Positions 41,683 through 51,873 of a stretch of 64,000 bases of DNA are shown in pieces. A program made the translations under genes and the position numbers. Under the pieces are notes generated by a model. That model did no database searches and was not told where the DNA came from. It worked only from the letters and a program-made list of their open reading frames with translations. Numbering within the stretch: position 1 is the first letter of the stretch; every line of letters starts with the position of its first letter. Source of the DNA: Flectonema sp. DT1601 (Eukaryota; Euglenozoa; Diplonemea; Diplonemida; Diplonemidae); contig OZ025784.1 in NCBI GenBank assembly GCA_964019425.1, positions 744,001 through 808,000 on the forward strand, read 5' to 3'.

Positions 41683-44600
41683 CAATTTTTTTATTATTCA
41701 AAGAAAAAAAACAAATGTGCCCCTGGTCCCAATTGCATACCTTATGTTGTATGGAAAAAGGTCCCAACTTTTATGGAAGCACTTTACAAGGTATTAAAGA
41801 GAATTTTCGAACTCAAGGCCTATCCGGATAGTTGGGGCTTAGCATTTGTAACAATGCTCCCAAAGCCCAACTCCGATGGGAAAGACATCTCGAAAACGAG
41901 ACCGATAGCTGTGGGCAACTGCGACGGGAAAATTTTTAATACGGTTATTCAGGAAGCCGTCGCAAACCACACTCTTTCTAAATTTAATTTTCAAAAAGGC
42001 TTTAGGAAAGGTGTCTCTGGATGTATCGAACATGCCACGATCACCTCAGAGATTTTTAAAGAAGTGAAAGCTCTCCGGAAAAACCTAACAATTGTCTGGG
42101 TGGATTTGGCAGATGCTTTCGGCTCAGTCAAACATCAATTAATTTTCTTTGCTTTAAAATATTTCGGAATTCACGAAAGAATAATCGGTTTCTATAAAAG
42201 GTATTATTCCTCCATGCGCGTCCAAATCAGAGTTGGAGAAGGCCTGACGCCCACTATCCCTTTTGAAGTTGGTGTCTTTCAAGGCTGCGTTTCCTCCCCA
42301 ACCCTTTTTAATTTGGTATTCCAACTACTGCTCTTTTCCTTAGCAGTTCATCAACAGGAAGCCTACGAGTTTAACAATAAATCCCTCCAACTATTAGTTG
42401 CAGCTTTTGCTGATGATTTACAACTTACCACGTCATCAAAGGCGGGGGCAAAATTGCTAATCAAGTCGCTCGAACAGTTTCTTTCCTGGTCTCGTGGTAT
42501 GAAAGCGAAACCCCAGAAATGCATTGCCCACAGCTTTGTACAAGGGAAACCAGCTAACCCGGACCTGAAGATTAACAATGTTCCGATTACGAATCTCCAG
42601 GAAGCTGGAGAGTTCAAATACCTCGGGCGTTGGTTTGAGCCGAACGCCAAAGAACAGAAATTGCGAGAGCGCCTGACCACTTTTACCAGGAATTTTTTAA
42701 AAAAAGTCGACGCCATGCCACTATATGGGTCTCAGAAGGCTTGGTCTGTCCAACACTTGTTATTGTCAAGGTTAACATGGAGTTTAATGATCCATGACTT
42801 ATCTCTCCCTTTTGCCAAAAAAATGGACAAAATTATTAAACCTTTTTTGAAGAAATGGTGGGGATTTGTCCGCTCTGCGAACACAGTCATCCTTTTTACC
42901 GGTTCAAAGAACACTGTTGGTCTCAGACACAAAAGAGTTGAGACGCTATATAAACAAGCGCAATCAATTAAACTAGACATCCTCAGATCCTCACAGGACT
43001 CTGACATGCACGGTGTCTACAATGTTATTATGGAGAAATCGTCCAACTGGTCGAAAAAGTTTTCAGCTTCTGCTGAGTGGGAGCGCCTTATTAAGTTTTT
43101 TTCTTACCGTTCTCTTGCGAAGCAATCAGCTGGTCTTGGTCACCGATTGCGCGATCTACGTACTACTCGCCCCGATCTCCTTAAGCGTTTTGAAGTGGAA
43201 GCCACAGATGAACTACTGAACTCTTTGAATAAATTACAAGTCCAAGGTCAGTGGAAGGAGTGGTCTAAATGTATGATAAACGATTTCACCTGGAATAAGG
43301 TACTTAGGGAGGGAAATCCTGCCTATATCTCATTTCAACTGAAAGCGGTTACAAACACCCTCCCCTCACAAGATAATTTAAAGAGGTGGAACATCACCAA
43401 TGTGGACCAAAATTGTGTTTTGTGTGGCAAAGTGAATCCTACCCTCAGGCATGTCTTAACAGGCTGTCCTGTCTCTTTAACACAAGGGAGGTTCACGTGG
43501 CGTCACGACAGCGTTCTAAAACGCATTGTTATCTTCTTGGAAGAGTTGATAATAAAAGCCAACAAAAGAAAAGAAAACCTCCCGCCTCCCTCTCAAACTT
43601 TTTTAAAAACAGGGGAAAATAAACCCCTAGAAAGAATTTCTAAAGAGACAGGCGAACTTTCACTAGCGAATGATTGGGTCATCCTCGACGATGTCGGTGA
43701 TAACCGCCTAATTGTTCCTCTTGAAGTGTGCCATGTCTCGTCCTCTCTAAGACCAGACATTTTTATTTATTCTTTTTTTGCGAAAAGAGCACTGATTCTG
43801 GAGCTGACGTGTCCAAATGAAGATCGTTTCGAAACCTCTCATGTCTTAAAGGAAAAGAAATACCTAAAGCTAAGAGACTCGATCATCGCTAATGGCTTCG
43901 ACTGTAACATTTTTACTATTGAAGTTGGCGTACGAGGAAACATCTGCATGGACCAGCTGAACATCTGGACACGTCACATCGGTTCACCTTTAGCACCAAC
44001 AAAAGCTTTATTTTGTGAATGCACCAGAATCGCCAGACAGTGCTCATATGTTCTGTTCCAGACGAGGAACCTCCCCACGTGGCATTCAAGACCACTAATG
44101 CGCAGCATTAAAGAAGAACCTGCCACTGCAAGTTTTATAAAAGATGGTAAAGAAATCTTCCCTGTGGAAGAAGTCAAAATCCACAAAGTAACAAAACTGA
44201 AAACGATCGAAAAGCTCACCATTGAAAGATCGTGGCTTGAGAAATGTTTTATCTGGCAAACTTGTTACGCATCGGCTCTTTCTATTCTACTTATTGCCAA
44301 TGGTTCTTCCTCCCCGGCCCCTTCTGTTTTGTTAGATGAGGATGAGCTCACTGGACTCTCCTTGTCATTCTCTTCTATTTCTTCCATCTCTTTCCAGACT
44401 CCCCCACCTGAACTCATGTCAACGGGATCGCAAACACTTCCTGCTGATTTCGCTATAGTGATAAGAACTCAATCTGACATGGGTTCTCAAACCCCCTTGT
44501 ACAAAAAAAAAGAAGGAAAATTAAGGCTGAAACTTTCCTTGAAATGCCAGATTTTAGAAAACGAATTAGAGCAAATGAAAGAACGAATTTTTTATGTTCT

Positions 44601-45777
44601 ATTTTTATTTTACTTTAATGCGATGTCAGCCTCCCTCGAGAAAGACAAGCAGTTACTAAATGGATTACCTGTTGAGATCAAAGCTACCAACCAGGATCCA
44701 TCCTCACTTCCTCCTGCGCCCCCTGTTTTAATTATTGAAAAAGATAGAAAAGAATATGAACTTCTGGAAGGAGTAATTCAACGGTTAACAGCAGAACGCG
44801 ATGAATCGAAGACTTCTCTTTCTGCACTAGTTCGACAATATGACTTAGTGGAAGATTACAGGAAACGTGAGCTCGCAAATCTGACTCAGAGAGCAGACCT
44901 ATCGGAAATGGCGCTCTTTAATTACCATCAAAGGTTTGTTCTTCTGTCGAACGAATTGGAGACCAAATGTAATGAGGAAAGAGAAAGTAAAATAAGACTT
45001 TTCTATACTCAACAGGAGGTCGAGAGTTTGCGTGCCGCGCGTCCCCGTATGACCCACTTTAGTCAACAAGTTTCCCCCCGAACCCCCGTTCTGTATGAAT
45101 CTGTTGCTATGATGAAGATAGCAAAGAACTACCTCTCGCTCTTTACAACTACGAGTAGTCTTTTTACTCCTCTTATTAAACCCCTTATCCCTACCCTTAA
45201 TTATATCACCCCTCTTTGTCCTCTAGCCTCAATTCCTCCGACAATGCCGCAGAGTGAAGCTCTCGACCGCACGCCGACCAAGATTTTACGACAAGAGAGT
45301 CACGTTATCTCCGTTAAAGAGAATACACCTATTGCGAGACAATGGTCCGAGGGTAGGATTGACTTACTCGAGAACTACTGTCGAGCAGTAGATGACTCTC
45401 TCGAAACAAACGAGAAAGCGGCAGAGCTCTCAGAACAACTTCTGGATGCCCAACTTCGCCTCTCGGAGCTGAATCACCAACGGTGTACAACTCACGCAGA
45501 GCAGCTTGAGCAATCCATGATGTTAACGGGACTGGCGAGCGATTTAAATGCTCAACTCGCCTTGGCACGGTCTCAAATTGCGGCCCTGAAGTTCCAATTA
45601 GCTTCATGGGCAGAAGGTTTGAGTCCGCCAGACACAGAAGAACATGAGGAAAATGAAACTCCGCCGAGAAAGTCTGAGCGTTCAACTCTGAAAAAACGAA
45701 CCCCTCCATCAAGATATCGTTACAATCGAAGGAGATGTTCTGCTGATGACGTTCACGGTGACTCCACCCCCTTGTAA
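41683..45777 (+). CDS. LINE polyprotein: reverse transcriptase, CCHC knuckle, restriction-like endonuclease, coiled coil (5'-truncated)
   Basis: This is an uninterrupted frame of about 1,365 codons. It opens inside the RT finger region (APGPNCIPY, 41,722 on), so the N-terminal part and native start are missing; the frame stays open into the flanking DNA. RT motifs: VDLADAF (42,100-42,120, first catalytic Asp), QGCVSSPTLFN (42,280 on) and FADD (42,406-42,417, catalytic Asp pair). A C-x2-C-x8-H-x4-C knuckle lies at 43,414-43,467. Next comes WRHDSVL, then the endonuclease core RPD (43,750-43,758), ELT (43,801-43,809) and KKY (43,855-43,863), as in R2-clade elements. After the endonuclease come about 500 extra residues: a Ser-rich linker, coiled-coil heptads (44,640-45,045 and 45,350-45,620), a Pro-rich spacer and a basic end (RKSERSTLKKRTPPSRYRY). 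Such a C-terminal extension is not usual for R2-like elements as I know them. Confidence 0.88.
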   Translation, partial: QFFYYSKKKNKCAPGPNCIPYVVWKKVPTFMEALYKVLKRIFELKAYPDSWGLAFVTMLPKPNSDGKDISKTRPIAVGNCDGKIFNTVIQEAVANHTLSKFNFQKGFRKGVSGCIEHATITSEIFKEVKALRKNLTIVWVDLADAFGSVKHQLIFFALKYFGIHERIIGFYKRYYSSMRVQIRVGEGLTPTIPFEVGVFQGCVSSPTLFNLVFQLLLFSLAVHQQEAYEFNNKSLQLLVAAFADDLQLTTSSKAGAKLLIKSLEQFLSWSRGMKAKPQKCIAHSFVQGKPANPDLKINNVPITNLQEAGEFKYLGRWFEPNAKEQKLRERLTTFTRNFLKKVDAMPLYGSQKAWSVQHLLLSRLTWSLMIHDLSLPFAKKMDKIIKPFLKKWWGFVRSANTVILFTGSKNTVGLRHKRVETLYKQAQSIKLDILRSSQDSDMHGVYNVIMEKSSNWSKKFSASAEWERLIKFFSYRSLAKQSAGLGHRLRDLRTTRPDLLKRFEVEATDELLNSLNKLQVQGQWKEWSKCMINDFTWNKVLREGNPAYISFQLKAVTNTLPSQDNLKRWNITNVDQNCVLCGKVNPTLRHVLTGCPVSLTQGRFTWRHDSVLKRIVIFLEELIIKANKRKENLPPPSQTFLKTGENKPLERISKETGELSLANDWVILDDVGDNRLIVPLEVCHVSSSLRPDIFIYSFFAKRALILELTCPNEDRFETSHVLKEKKYLKLRDSIIANGFDCNIFTIEVGVRGNICMDQLNIWTRHIGSPLAPTKALFCECTRIARQCSYVLFQTRNLPTWHSRPLMRSIKEEPATASFIKDGKEIFPVEEVKIHKVTKLKTIEKLTIERSWLEKCFIWQTCYASALSILLIANGSSSPAPSVLLDEDELTGLSLSFSSISSISFQTPPPELMSTGSQTLPADFAIVIRTQSDMGSQTPLYKKKEGKLRLKLSLKCQILENELEQMKERIFYVLFLFYFNAMSASLEKDKQLLNGLPVEIKATNQDPSSLPPAPPVLIIEKDRKEYELLEGVIQRLTAERDESKTSLSALVRQYDLVEDYRKRELANLTQRADLSEMALFNYHQRFVLLSNELETKCNEERESKIRLFYTQQEVESLRAARPRMTHFSQQVSPRTPVLYESVAMMKIAKNYLSLFTTTSSLFTPLIKPLIPTLNYITPLCPLASIPPTMPQSEALDRTPTKILRQESHVISVKENTPIARQWSEGRIDLLENYCRAVDDSLETNEKAAELSEQLLDAQLRLSELNHQRCTTHAEQLEQSMMLTGLASDLNAQLALARSQIAALKFQLASWAEGLSPPDTEEHEENETPPRKSERSTLKKRTPPSRYRYNRRRCSADDVHGDSTPL

Positions 45778-46266
45778 TTCTCTTTTTCCTTACTTTCACA
45801 TCACTTTGTTTAGTTAGTTTTTTAGCTTATTTATTATTTATTGTTCGTTTTTGTTTGTATTATTTTATCGATATGTTTATGTCCGTCAGATCATAACGTT
45901 AATCAGGTTAATTGTTAATTGTTAATTATAAATGGTCTAAACCCCAATCCAAGTTCCCAAGGCTTGGCATAGATTTGAGTGACGCCTTACTGGCCTCCTC
46001 ATCCTCTATGAGTGGTGAGGGGGCCAGCAATGGTTTTTTTTTTTTTTTTTTTTCTCTTATTTCTTTTTTTCTTTTTCTTTTACTCTAATATGAAATATTT
46101 TTGAACAAAATGTGATTATTAATTTAAAAAAAAAAAAAAAAAATAATAATGTAAATGAATAATAAAAAAAAAAAAAAAAAAAACATGCCTTGGGAATACA
46201 ATCAAAGCCCCAATTAATCGGTCCTTTCTTTTTCCTTCTTGTCAAGTGATCGCTCCACTCGTCGAT
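45778..46266 (+). other. 3' UTR of LINE copy F with A-rich runs
   Basis: Non-coding. It has TTAATTGTTAATTGTTAATT repeats near 45,905-45,930, a strong stem-loop, and two adenine runs (46,123-46,142 and 46,161-46,182) before ACATGCCTTGGG. The adenine runs may mark an older LINE 3' end, with the repeats beyond being acquired sequence; this is inference. Confidence 0.5.
45990..46027 (+). promoter_or_regulatory. Conserved 38-nt stem-loop in the LINE 3' UTR
   Basis: CTGGCC-T-CCTCA pairs with TGAGG-G-GGCCAG, giving about a 12-bp stem and a 14-nt loop, followed by CAATGG and a T run. It is present unchanged in copies B (50,686-50,723, minus) and G (53,248-53,285) although G is otherwise diverged. 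A role in RNA recognition or processing is inferred. Confidence 0.6.
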
Positions 46267-46905
46267 CACCAAAACCGATTGTATTTATATCTGTTCTTTT
46301 CTCAACGATCGGCTATACCGACCATTTTTTTTTTATAAATAATTGTTTTCTTCTTCTCGACGATCAGATCCAATTGATCGACCTTTTTTTTTTTTTTTTT
46401 TCCTTTATTCCTTCCATCCCTCCCGCTCCCCTAATTTTAAATAAAAACAAGATCAGCTCAGCTTGATCGTTAATCTTTTTTTCTTTTTTTAATTTAAACT
46501 GATTGTATTTATATCTGTTTATTTTTCTCGACGATCGGCTATACCGATCAACCTTTAAAATAATTTCTTCTTCTCGACGATCAGATCCAATTGATCAACC
46601 TTTTCTTTTTTTTTCCTCTATTCCTTCCATCCCTCCCGCTCCCCTATTTGTAATAAAAACAAGATCAGCTCAGCTTGATCGTTAATCTTTTTTTCTTTTT
46701 TTAATTTAAACTGATTGTATTTATATCTGTTTATTTTTCTCAACGATCGGCTATACCGATCAACCTTTAAAAAAATTTCCTCTTCTCGACGATCAGATCC
46801 AATTGATCAACCTTTTCTTTTTTTTTTCCTCTATTCCTTCCATCCCTCCCGCTCCCCTATTTGTAATAAAAACAAGATCAGCTCAGCTTGATCGTTAAAT
46901 TTTTT
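46267..46905 (+). repeat. 212-bp tandem repeats of the LINE tail (copy F, three units)
   Basis: Mirror of the copy B block at 40,918-41,640. Hairpins CGATCGGCTATACCGATC and GATCAGCTCAGCTTGATC recur once per unit. Confidence 0.85.
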
Positions 46906-47559
46906 TTTCTTTCTTTTTTGTTGGTCCTAGTCAAGACCTTAAACTGACTAACCGGTCTTAATTTTAAATAAGTGTTAACCTAGTTTCTCTTTTCCTTTTC
47001 AATTTCCTTTTAATACTCTCTATCTGGTCTGTTATGTCATATTTCTCATTTAATTTTATCATCCATTTTACTTTTCACTGTTTCCCATCTACATTTTATT
47101 TTCAAATAGTTACGGTCTGTTAAAAAAAAAAAAAAAGTTTAAATAAGTTAAATTGAACATGTTAACTCAATTCCTCAATTCTTCCGTCATGGTCATGACA
47201 TTCTTTTTCGTTTCTCTAATGCACAAGAGATACCATCACTCATGAGATACCAACGCACATACGAGATACCAGCACTCCAGAGATACCGACACGCTAGAGA
47301 TACCAAGTCACTTGAGATACCTCCTTGTAAATTAATTCCCGGTATTTCAAATTTGAATTGATAGTGTCAACTCTGCTTGCTGCTCTTGTTAATGTGTTGT
47401 CTCCTGAAAGTGATCTTAACTCCTGTAAAAAGAAAAAAAAAAAGAAATCAAAAAAGAAGAATTTTCAAACGAAGTTATAACAACCCCTACCACCCATTAT
47501 GATCAATTCCGCTTGTTTTTTTTTTTTTTTTTTAAAACAAAAAAAAAAATAAAAAATTA
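46906..47559 (+). other. Link between 212-bp repeats and satellite in copy F
   Basis: It contains GTCCTAGTCAAGACCTTAAA (46,924 on), a diverged form of the satellite's third hairpin, the GAGATACC repeats (47,226-47,322) and the phrase ACCCATTATGATCAATTCCG before the array. It is non-coding and matches 40,281-40,917 inverted. Confidence 0.6.
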
Positions 47560-48606
47560 TAAAAGATTAAACAATGTTATCATTGTATTTTTATCGATCG
47601 ACTATGTCGATTACTTTCTATTTTCCGTCCTGGTCAAGACGCTAAACTGATTGTTTTTTTTTTTTTTTCAAAATTAATAAAAAAGAATATAAAAAAAAAA
47701 ATAAAAAAAAGAATAAACAATGTTATCATTGTTTTTTTATCGTTCGACTTTGTCGACTAATTTCTATTCTCCGTTTTTTTCTTAAAAAATAAATAAAAAG
47801 AATTTAAAAAAAAAAAAAAAAAAAAAAGAATAAACAATGTTATCATTGTTTTTTTATCGATCGACTATGTCGATTACTTTCTATTTTCCGTTTTTTTCTT
47901 TAAAAATAAATAAAAAGAATAAAAAAAAAAAAAAAAGGAATAAACAATGTTATCATTGTTTTTATTTTATCGATCGACTATGTCGATTACTTTCTATTTT
48001 CCGTCCTGGTCAAGACGCTAAACTGATTGTTTTTTCTTTAAAAAATAAAAAGAAGGATTTAAAAAAAAGAAGAAAAAAAAAAAAAAGAATAAACAATGTT
48101 ATCATTGTTTTTTTATCGATCGACTATGTCGATCACTTTCTATTTTTCGTCCTGGTCAAGACGCTAAACTGATTGTTTTTTCTTTAAAAATAATAAAAAG
48201 GATTTAAAAAAAAAAAAAAAAAAAAAAAGAATAAACAATGTTATCATTGTTTTTTTATCGATCGACTATGTCGATCACTTTCTATTTTCCGTCCTGGTCA
48301 AGACGCAAAACTGATTGTTTTTTTTTCAAAATTAATAAAAAAGAATACAAAAAAAAATAAAAAAAAAAAGAATAAACAATGTTATCATTGTTTTTTTTTT
48401 TATCGTTCGACGTTGTTGACTAATTTCTATTTTCCGTTTTTTTTTTTTCTTTTTAAAAAATAAATAAAAAGATTTAAAAAAAAAAAAAAAAAGAATAAAC
48501 AATGTTATCATTGTTTTTTTTATCGATCGACTATGTCGATTACTTTCTATTTTCCGTCCTGGTCAAGACGCTAAACTGATTGTTTTTTCTTTAAAAAAAA
48601 AAAAAG

Positions 48607-48643
<37 letters not shown>

Positions 48644-49417
48644 ATAAACAATGTTATCATTGTTTTTTTTTTATCGATCGACTATGTCGATCACTTTCTA
48701 TTTTCCGTCCTGGTCAAGACGCTAAACTGATTGTTTTTTTTTTCAAAATTAATAAAAAAGAATATAAAAAAAAAAATAAAAAAAAAAGAATAAACAATGT
48801 TATCATTGTTTTTTTTTTTATCGTTCGACTTTGTTGACTAATTTCTATTTTCCGTTTTTTTTCTTTTTAAAATAAAAAGAATTTAAAAAAAAAAAAAAAA
48901 AAGAGTAAACAATGTTATCATTGTTTTTTTTATCGATCGACTATGTCGATTACTTTCTATTTTCCGTCCTGGTCAAGACGCTAAACTGATTGTTTTTTTT
49001 TCAAAATTAATAAAAAAGAATATAAAAAAAAACAAAAAAAAAAAGAATAAACAATGTTATCATTGTTTTTTTTTATCGTTCGACTTTGTCGACTAATTTT
49101 TATTTTCCGTTTTTTTTCTTTAAAAATAAATAAAAAGAATTTAAAAAAAAAAAAAAAAAAAGAATAAACAATGTTATCATTGTTTTTTTATCGATCGACT
49201 ATGTCGATCACTTTCTATTTTCCGTCCTGGTCAAGACGCTAAACTGATTGTTTTTTCTTTAAAATAATAAAAAGGATTAAAAAAAAAAAAAAAAAAAAAA
49301 AAGAATAAACAATGTTATCATTGTTTTTTATCGATCGACTATGTCGATCACTTTCTATTTTCCGTCCTGGTCAAGACGCTAAACTGATTGTTTTTTCTTT
49401 AAAAAATAATTAAAAGG

Positions 49418-49448
<31 letters not shown>

Positions 49449-49840
49449 ATAAACAATGTTATCATTGTTTTTTTATCGATCGACTATGTCGATCACTTTC
49501 AATTTTCCGTCCTGGTCAGGACGCTAAACTGATTGTTTTTTCTTTAAAAATAAATAAAAAGAATAAAAAAAAAGAAAAAAAAAAGGAATAAACAATGTTA
49601 TCATTGTTTTTTTTTTATCGATCGACTATGTCGATTACTTTCTATTTTCCGTCCTGGTCAGGACGCTAAACTGATTGTTTTTTCTTTAAAAATAAATAAA
49701 AAGAATAAAAAAAAAAGAAAAAAAAAAGGAATAAACAATGTTATCATTGTTTTTTATCGATCGACTATGTCGATCACTTTCTATTTTCCGTCCTGGTCAA
49801 GACGCTAAACTGATTGTTTTTTCTTTAAAATAATTAAAAG

Positions 49841-49873
<33 letters not shown>

Positions 49874-50126
49874 ATAAACAATGTTATCATTGTCTTTTTT
49901 CTATCGATCGACTATGTGGATCACTTTCAATTTTCCGTCCTGGTCAGGACGCTAAACTGATTGTTTTTTCTTTAAAAATAAATAAAAAGAATAAAAAAAA
50001 AAAAAAAAAAAAGGAATAAACAATGTTATCATTGTTTTTTTTCTATCGATCGACTATGTCGATTAATTTCTATTTTCCGTCCTGATCGAGACGCTAAACT
50101 GATTGTTTCCTTTTTTTAAATAATAA

Positions 50127-50155
<29 letters not shown>
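47560..50155 (+). repeat. Hairpin satellite array of LINE copy F
   Basis: Plus-strand satellite units with the three hairpins described for copy A. Long and short units alternate, and the last unit before the terminal block carries CGTCCTGATCGAGACG. Homopolymer runs between units reach about 35 bases. Confidence 0.85.
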
Positions 50156-50160
<5 letters not shown>

Positions 50161-50164
<4 letters not shown>

Positions 50165-50559
50165 ATCTCCCTGCTATCCTCATATCCCCACAATAATATT
50201 ATACCTTTTCATTTTCTCTTTCCTTTTCTGGTCTTTTTTTTTTCTTTTTTTCCTTTTTCATACAACGTTTTTTATTTATATTTTATTTTTTTTTTTTTTT
50301 TCATGTTTGATTATTTCCTCTTCATATTTTTTTTCTATTCTTTCTTTTTTTTTTTTTTTTTTTTTTTCTCTACCTCTCTCTTAATTCTGTTCGTTTCTTT
50401 GAAACGAAAATTCATTTGAATATTATTCCTTGGTCAGCAACCATCATTGTCGCCCTTTGGGCCTGTTAAAAAAAAAAAAAAAATAAAAAGAAAGTTTACG
50501 TCGGGAATAGGGCAGGAGCCAAAAGCTCCCAGTCCGTTACTTCCCACTTATCGAAATTC
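50161..50559 (+). promoter_or_regulatory. Conserved LINE 3'-terminal block (copy F)
   Basis: It starts GAGCATCTCCCTGCTATCC and ends CCCACTT(T)ATCGAAATTC. It has three hairpins near the end: TTCGTTTC-TTT-GAAACGAA, GCCC-TTT-GGGC and GGAGC-CAAAA-GCTCC. The block is kept in seven copies: A (26,843 and 30,553-30,838), C (27,741-28,135), B (33,393-33,795), F, G (58,151-58,553), D2 (60,340-60,761) and E (61,674-62,095). It is a likely site of reverse-transcription start, by analogy with R2 3' UTRs. Confidence 0.7.
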
Positions 50560-51872
50560 TTACATTATTATTTTTTTTTTTTTTTTTTAAATTAATAATC
50601 ACATTTTGTTCAAAAATATTTCATATTAGAGTAAAAGAAAAAGAAAAAAAGAATAAGAGAAAAAAAAAAAAAAAAAAAACCATTGCTGGCCCCCTCACCA
50701 CTCATAGAGGATGAGGAGGCCAGTAAGGCGTCACTCAAATCTATGCCAAGCCTTGGGAACTTGGATTGGGGTTTAGACCATTTATAATTAACAATTAACA
50801 ATTAACCTGATTAACGTTATGATCTGACGGACATAAACATATCGATAAAATAATACAAACAAAAACGAACAATAAATAATAAATAAGCTAAAAAAACTAA
50901 ATAAACAAAATGATGTGAAAGTAAGGAAAAAGAGAATTACAAGGGGGTGGAGTCACCGTGAACGTCATCAGCAGAACATCTCCTTCGATTGTAACGATAT
51001 CTTGATGGAGGGGTCCGTTTTTTCAGAGTTGAACGCTCAGACTTTCTCGGCGGAGTTTCATTTTCCTCATGTTCTTCTGTGTCTGGCGGACTCAAACCTT
51101 CTGCCCATGAAGCTAATTGGAACTTCAGGGCCGCAATTTGAGACCGTGCCAAGGCGAGTTGAGCATTTAAATCGCTCGCCAGTCCCGTTAACATCATGGA
51201 TTGCTCAAGCTGCTCTGCGTGAGTTGTACACCGTTGGTGATTCAGCTCCGAGAGGCGAAGTTGGGCATCCAAAAGTTGTTCTGAGAGCTCTGCCGCTTTC
51301 TCGTTTGTTTCGAGAGAGTCATCTACTGCTCGACAGTAATTCTCGAGTAAGTCAATCCTACCCTCGGACCATTGTCTCGCAATAGGTGTATTCTCTTTAA
51401 CGGAGATAACGTGACTCTCTTGTCGTAAAATCTTGGTCGGCGTGCGGTCGAGAGCTTCACTCTGCGGCATTGTCGGAGGAATTGAGGCTAGAGGACAAAG
51501 AGGGGTGATATAATTAAGGGTAGGGATAAGGGGTTTAATAAGAGGAGTAAAAAGACTACTCGTAGTTGTAAAGAGCGAGAGGTAGTTCTTTGCTATCTTC
51601 ATCATAGCAACAGATTCATACAGAACGGGGGTTCGGGGGGAAACTTGTTGACTAAAGTGGGTCATACGGGGACGCGCGGCACGCAAACTCTCGACCTCCT
51701 GTTGAGTATAGAAAAGTCTTATTTTACTTTCTCTTTCCTCATTACATTTGGTCTCCAATTCGTTCGACAGAAGAACAAACCTTTGATGGTAATTAAAGAG
51801 CGCCATTTCCGATAGGTCTGCTCTCTGAGTCAGATTTGCGAGCTCACGTTTCCTGTAATCTTCCACTAAGTC
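50560..51872 (-). pseudogene. LINE copy B: 3' UTR and C-terminal coiled-coil coding piece
   Basis: The minus-strand coding piece 51,872-50,937 is open and nearly identical to the last 310 codons of copy F, ending at the same stop. At 51,872 it is cut by copy G; the adjoining upstream part of the same gene lies at 58,556-59,063. The 3' UTR (50,560-50,936) contains the conserved stem-loop and is cut at 50,560 by copy F. Confidence 0.8.
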
Positions 51873-51873
51873 T

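Larger units (their letters stand above)
41680..50559 (+). mobile_element. LINE copy F, long coding copy, inserted in the 3' UTR of copy B
   Basis: The element runs from the truncated reverse transcriptase (about 41,680) through the stop at 45,777, the 3' UTR with a 38-nt stem-loop, A-rich runs, 212-bp repeats (46,267-46,905), GAGATACC repeats, the hairpin satellite (47,560-50,155) and the terminal block (50,161-50,559). The left flank ends ..TATTATTCA in copy B and the right flank resumes TTACATTATTA, the adjoining bases of the same 3' UTR (compare 46,142-46,165). About one base is lost and no clear target duplication is seen. The insertion in opposite orientation makes the two tails look like giant inverted repeats. 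Confidence 0.82.

Noticed and set aside
46057-46466. Short Phe- and Lys-rich frames throughout the LINE tails and satellites.
   Set aside because: They arise from T or A homopolymers and change with run length between copies.
33391-50559. A 17-kb DNA transposon with multi-kilobase terminal inverted repeats carrying a reverse transcriptase.
   Set aside because: Junction bases show copy F inserted into copy B in reverse; the outer arms belong to different insertions and have no common target duplication.
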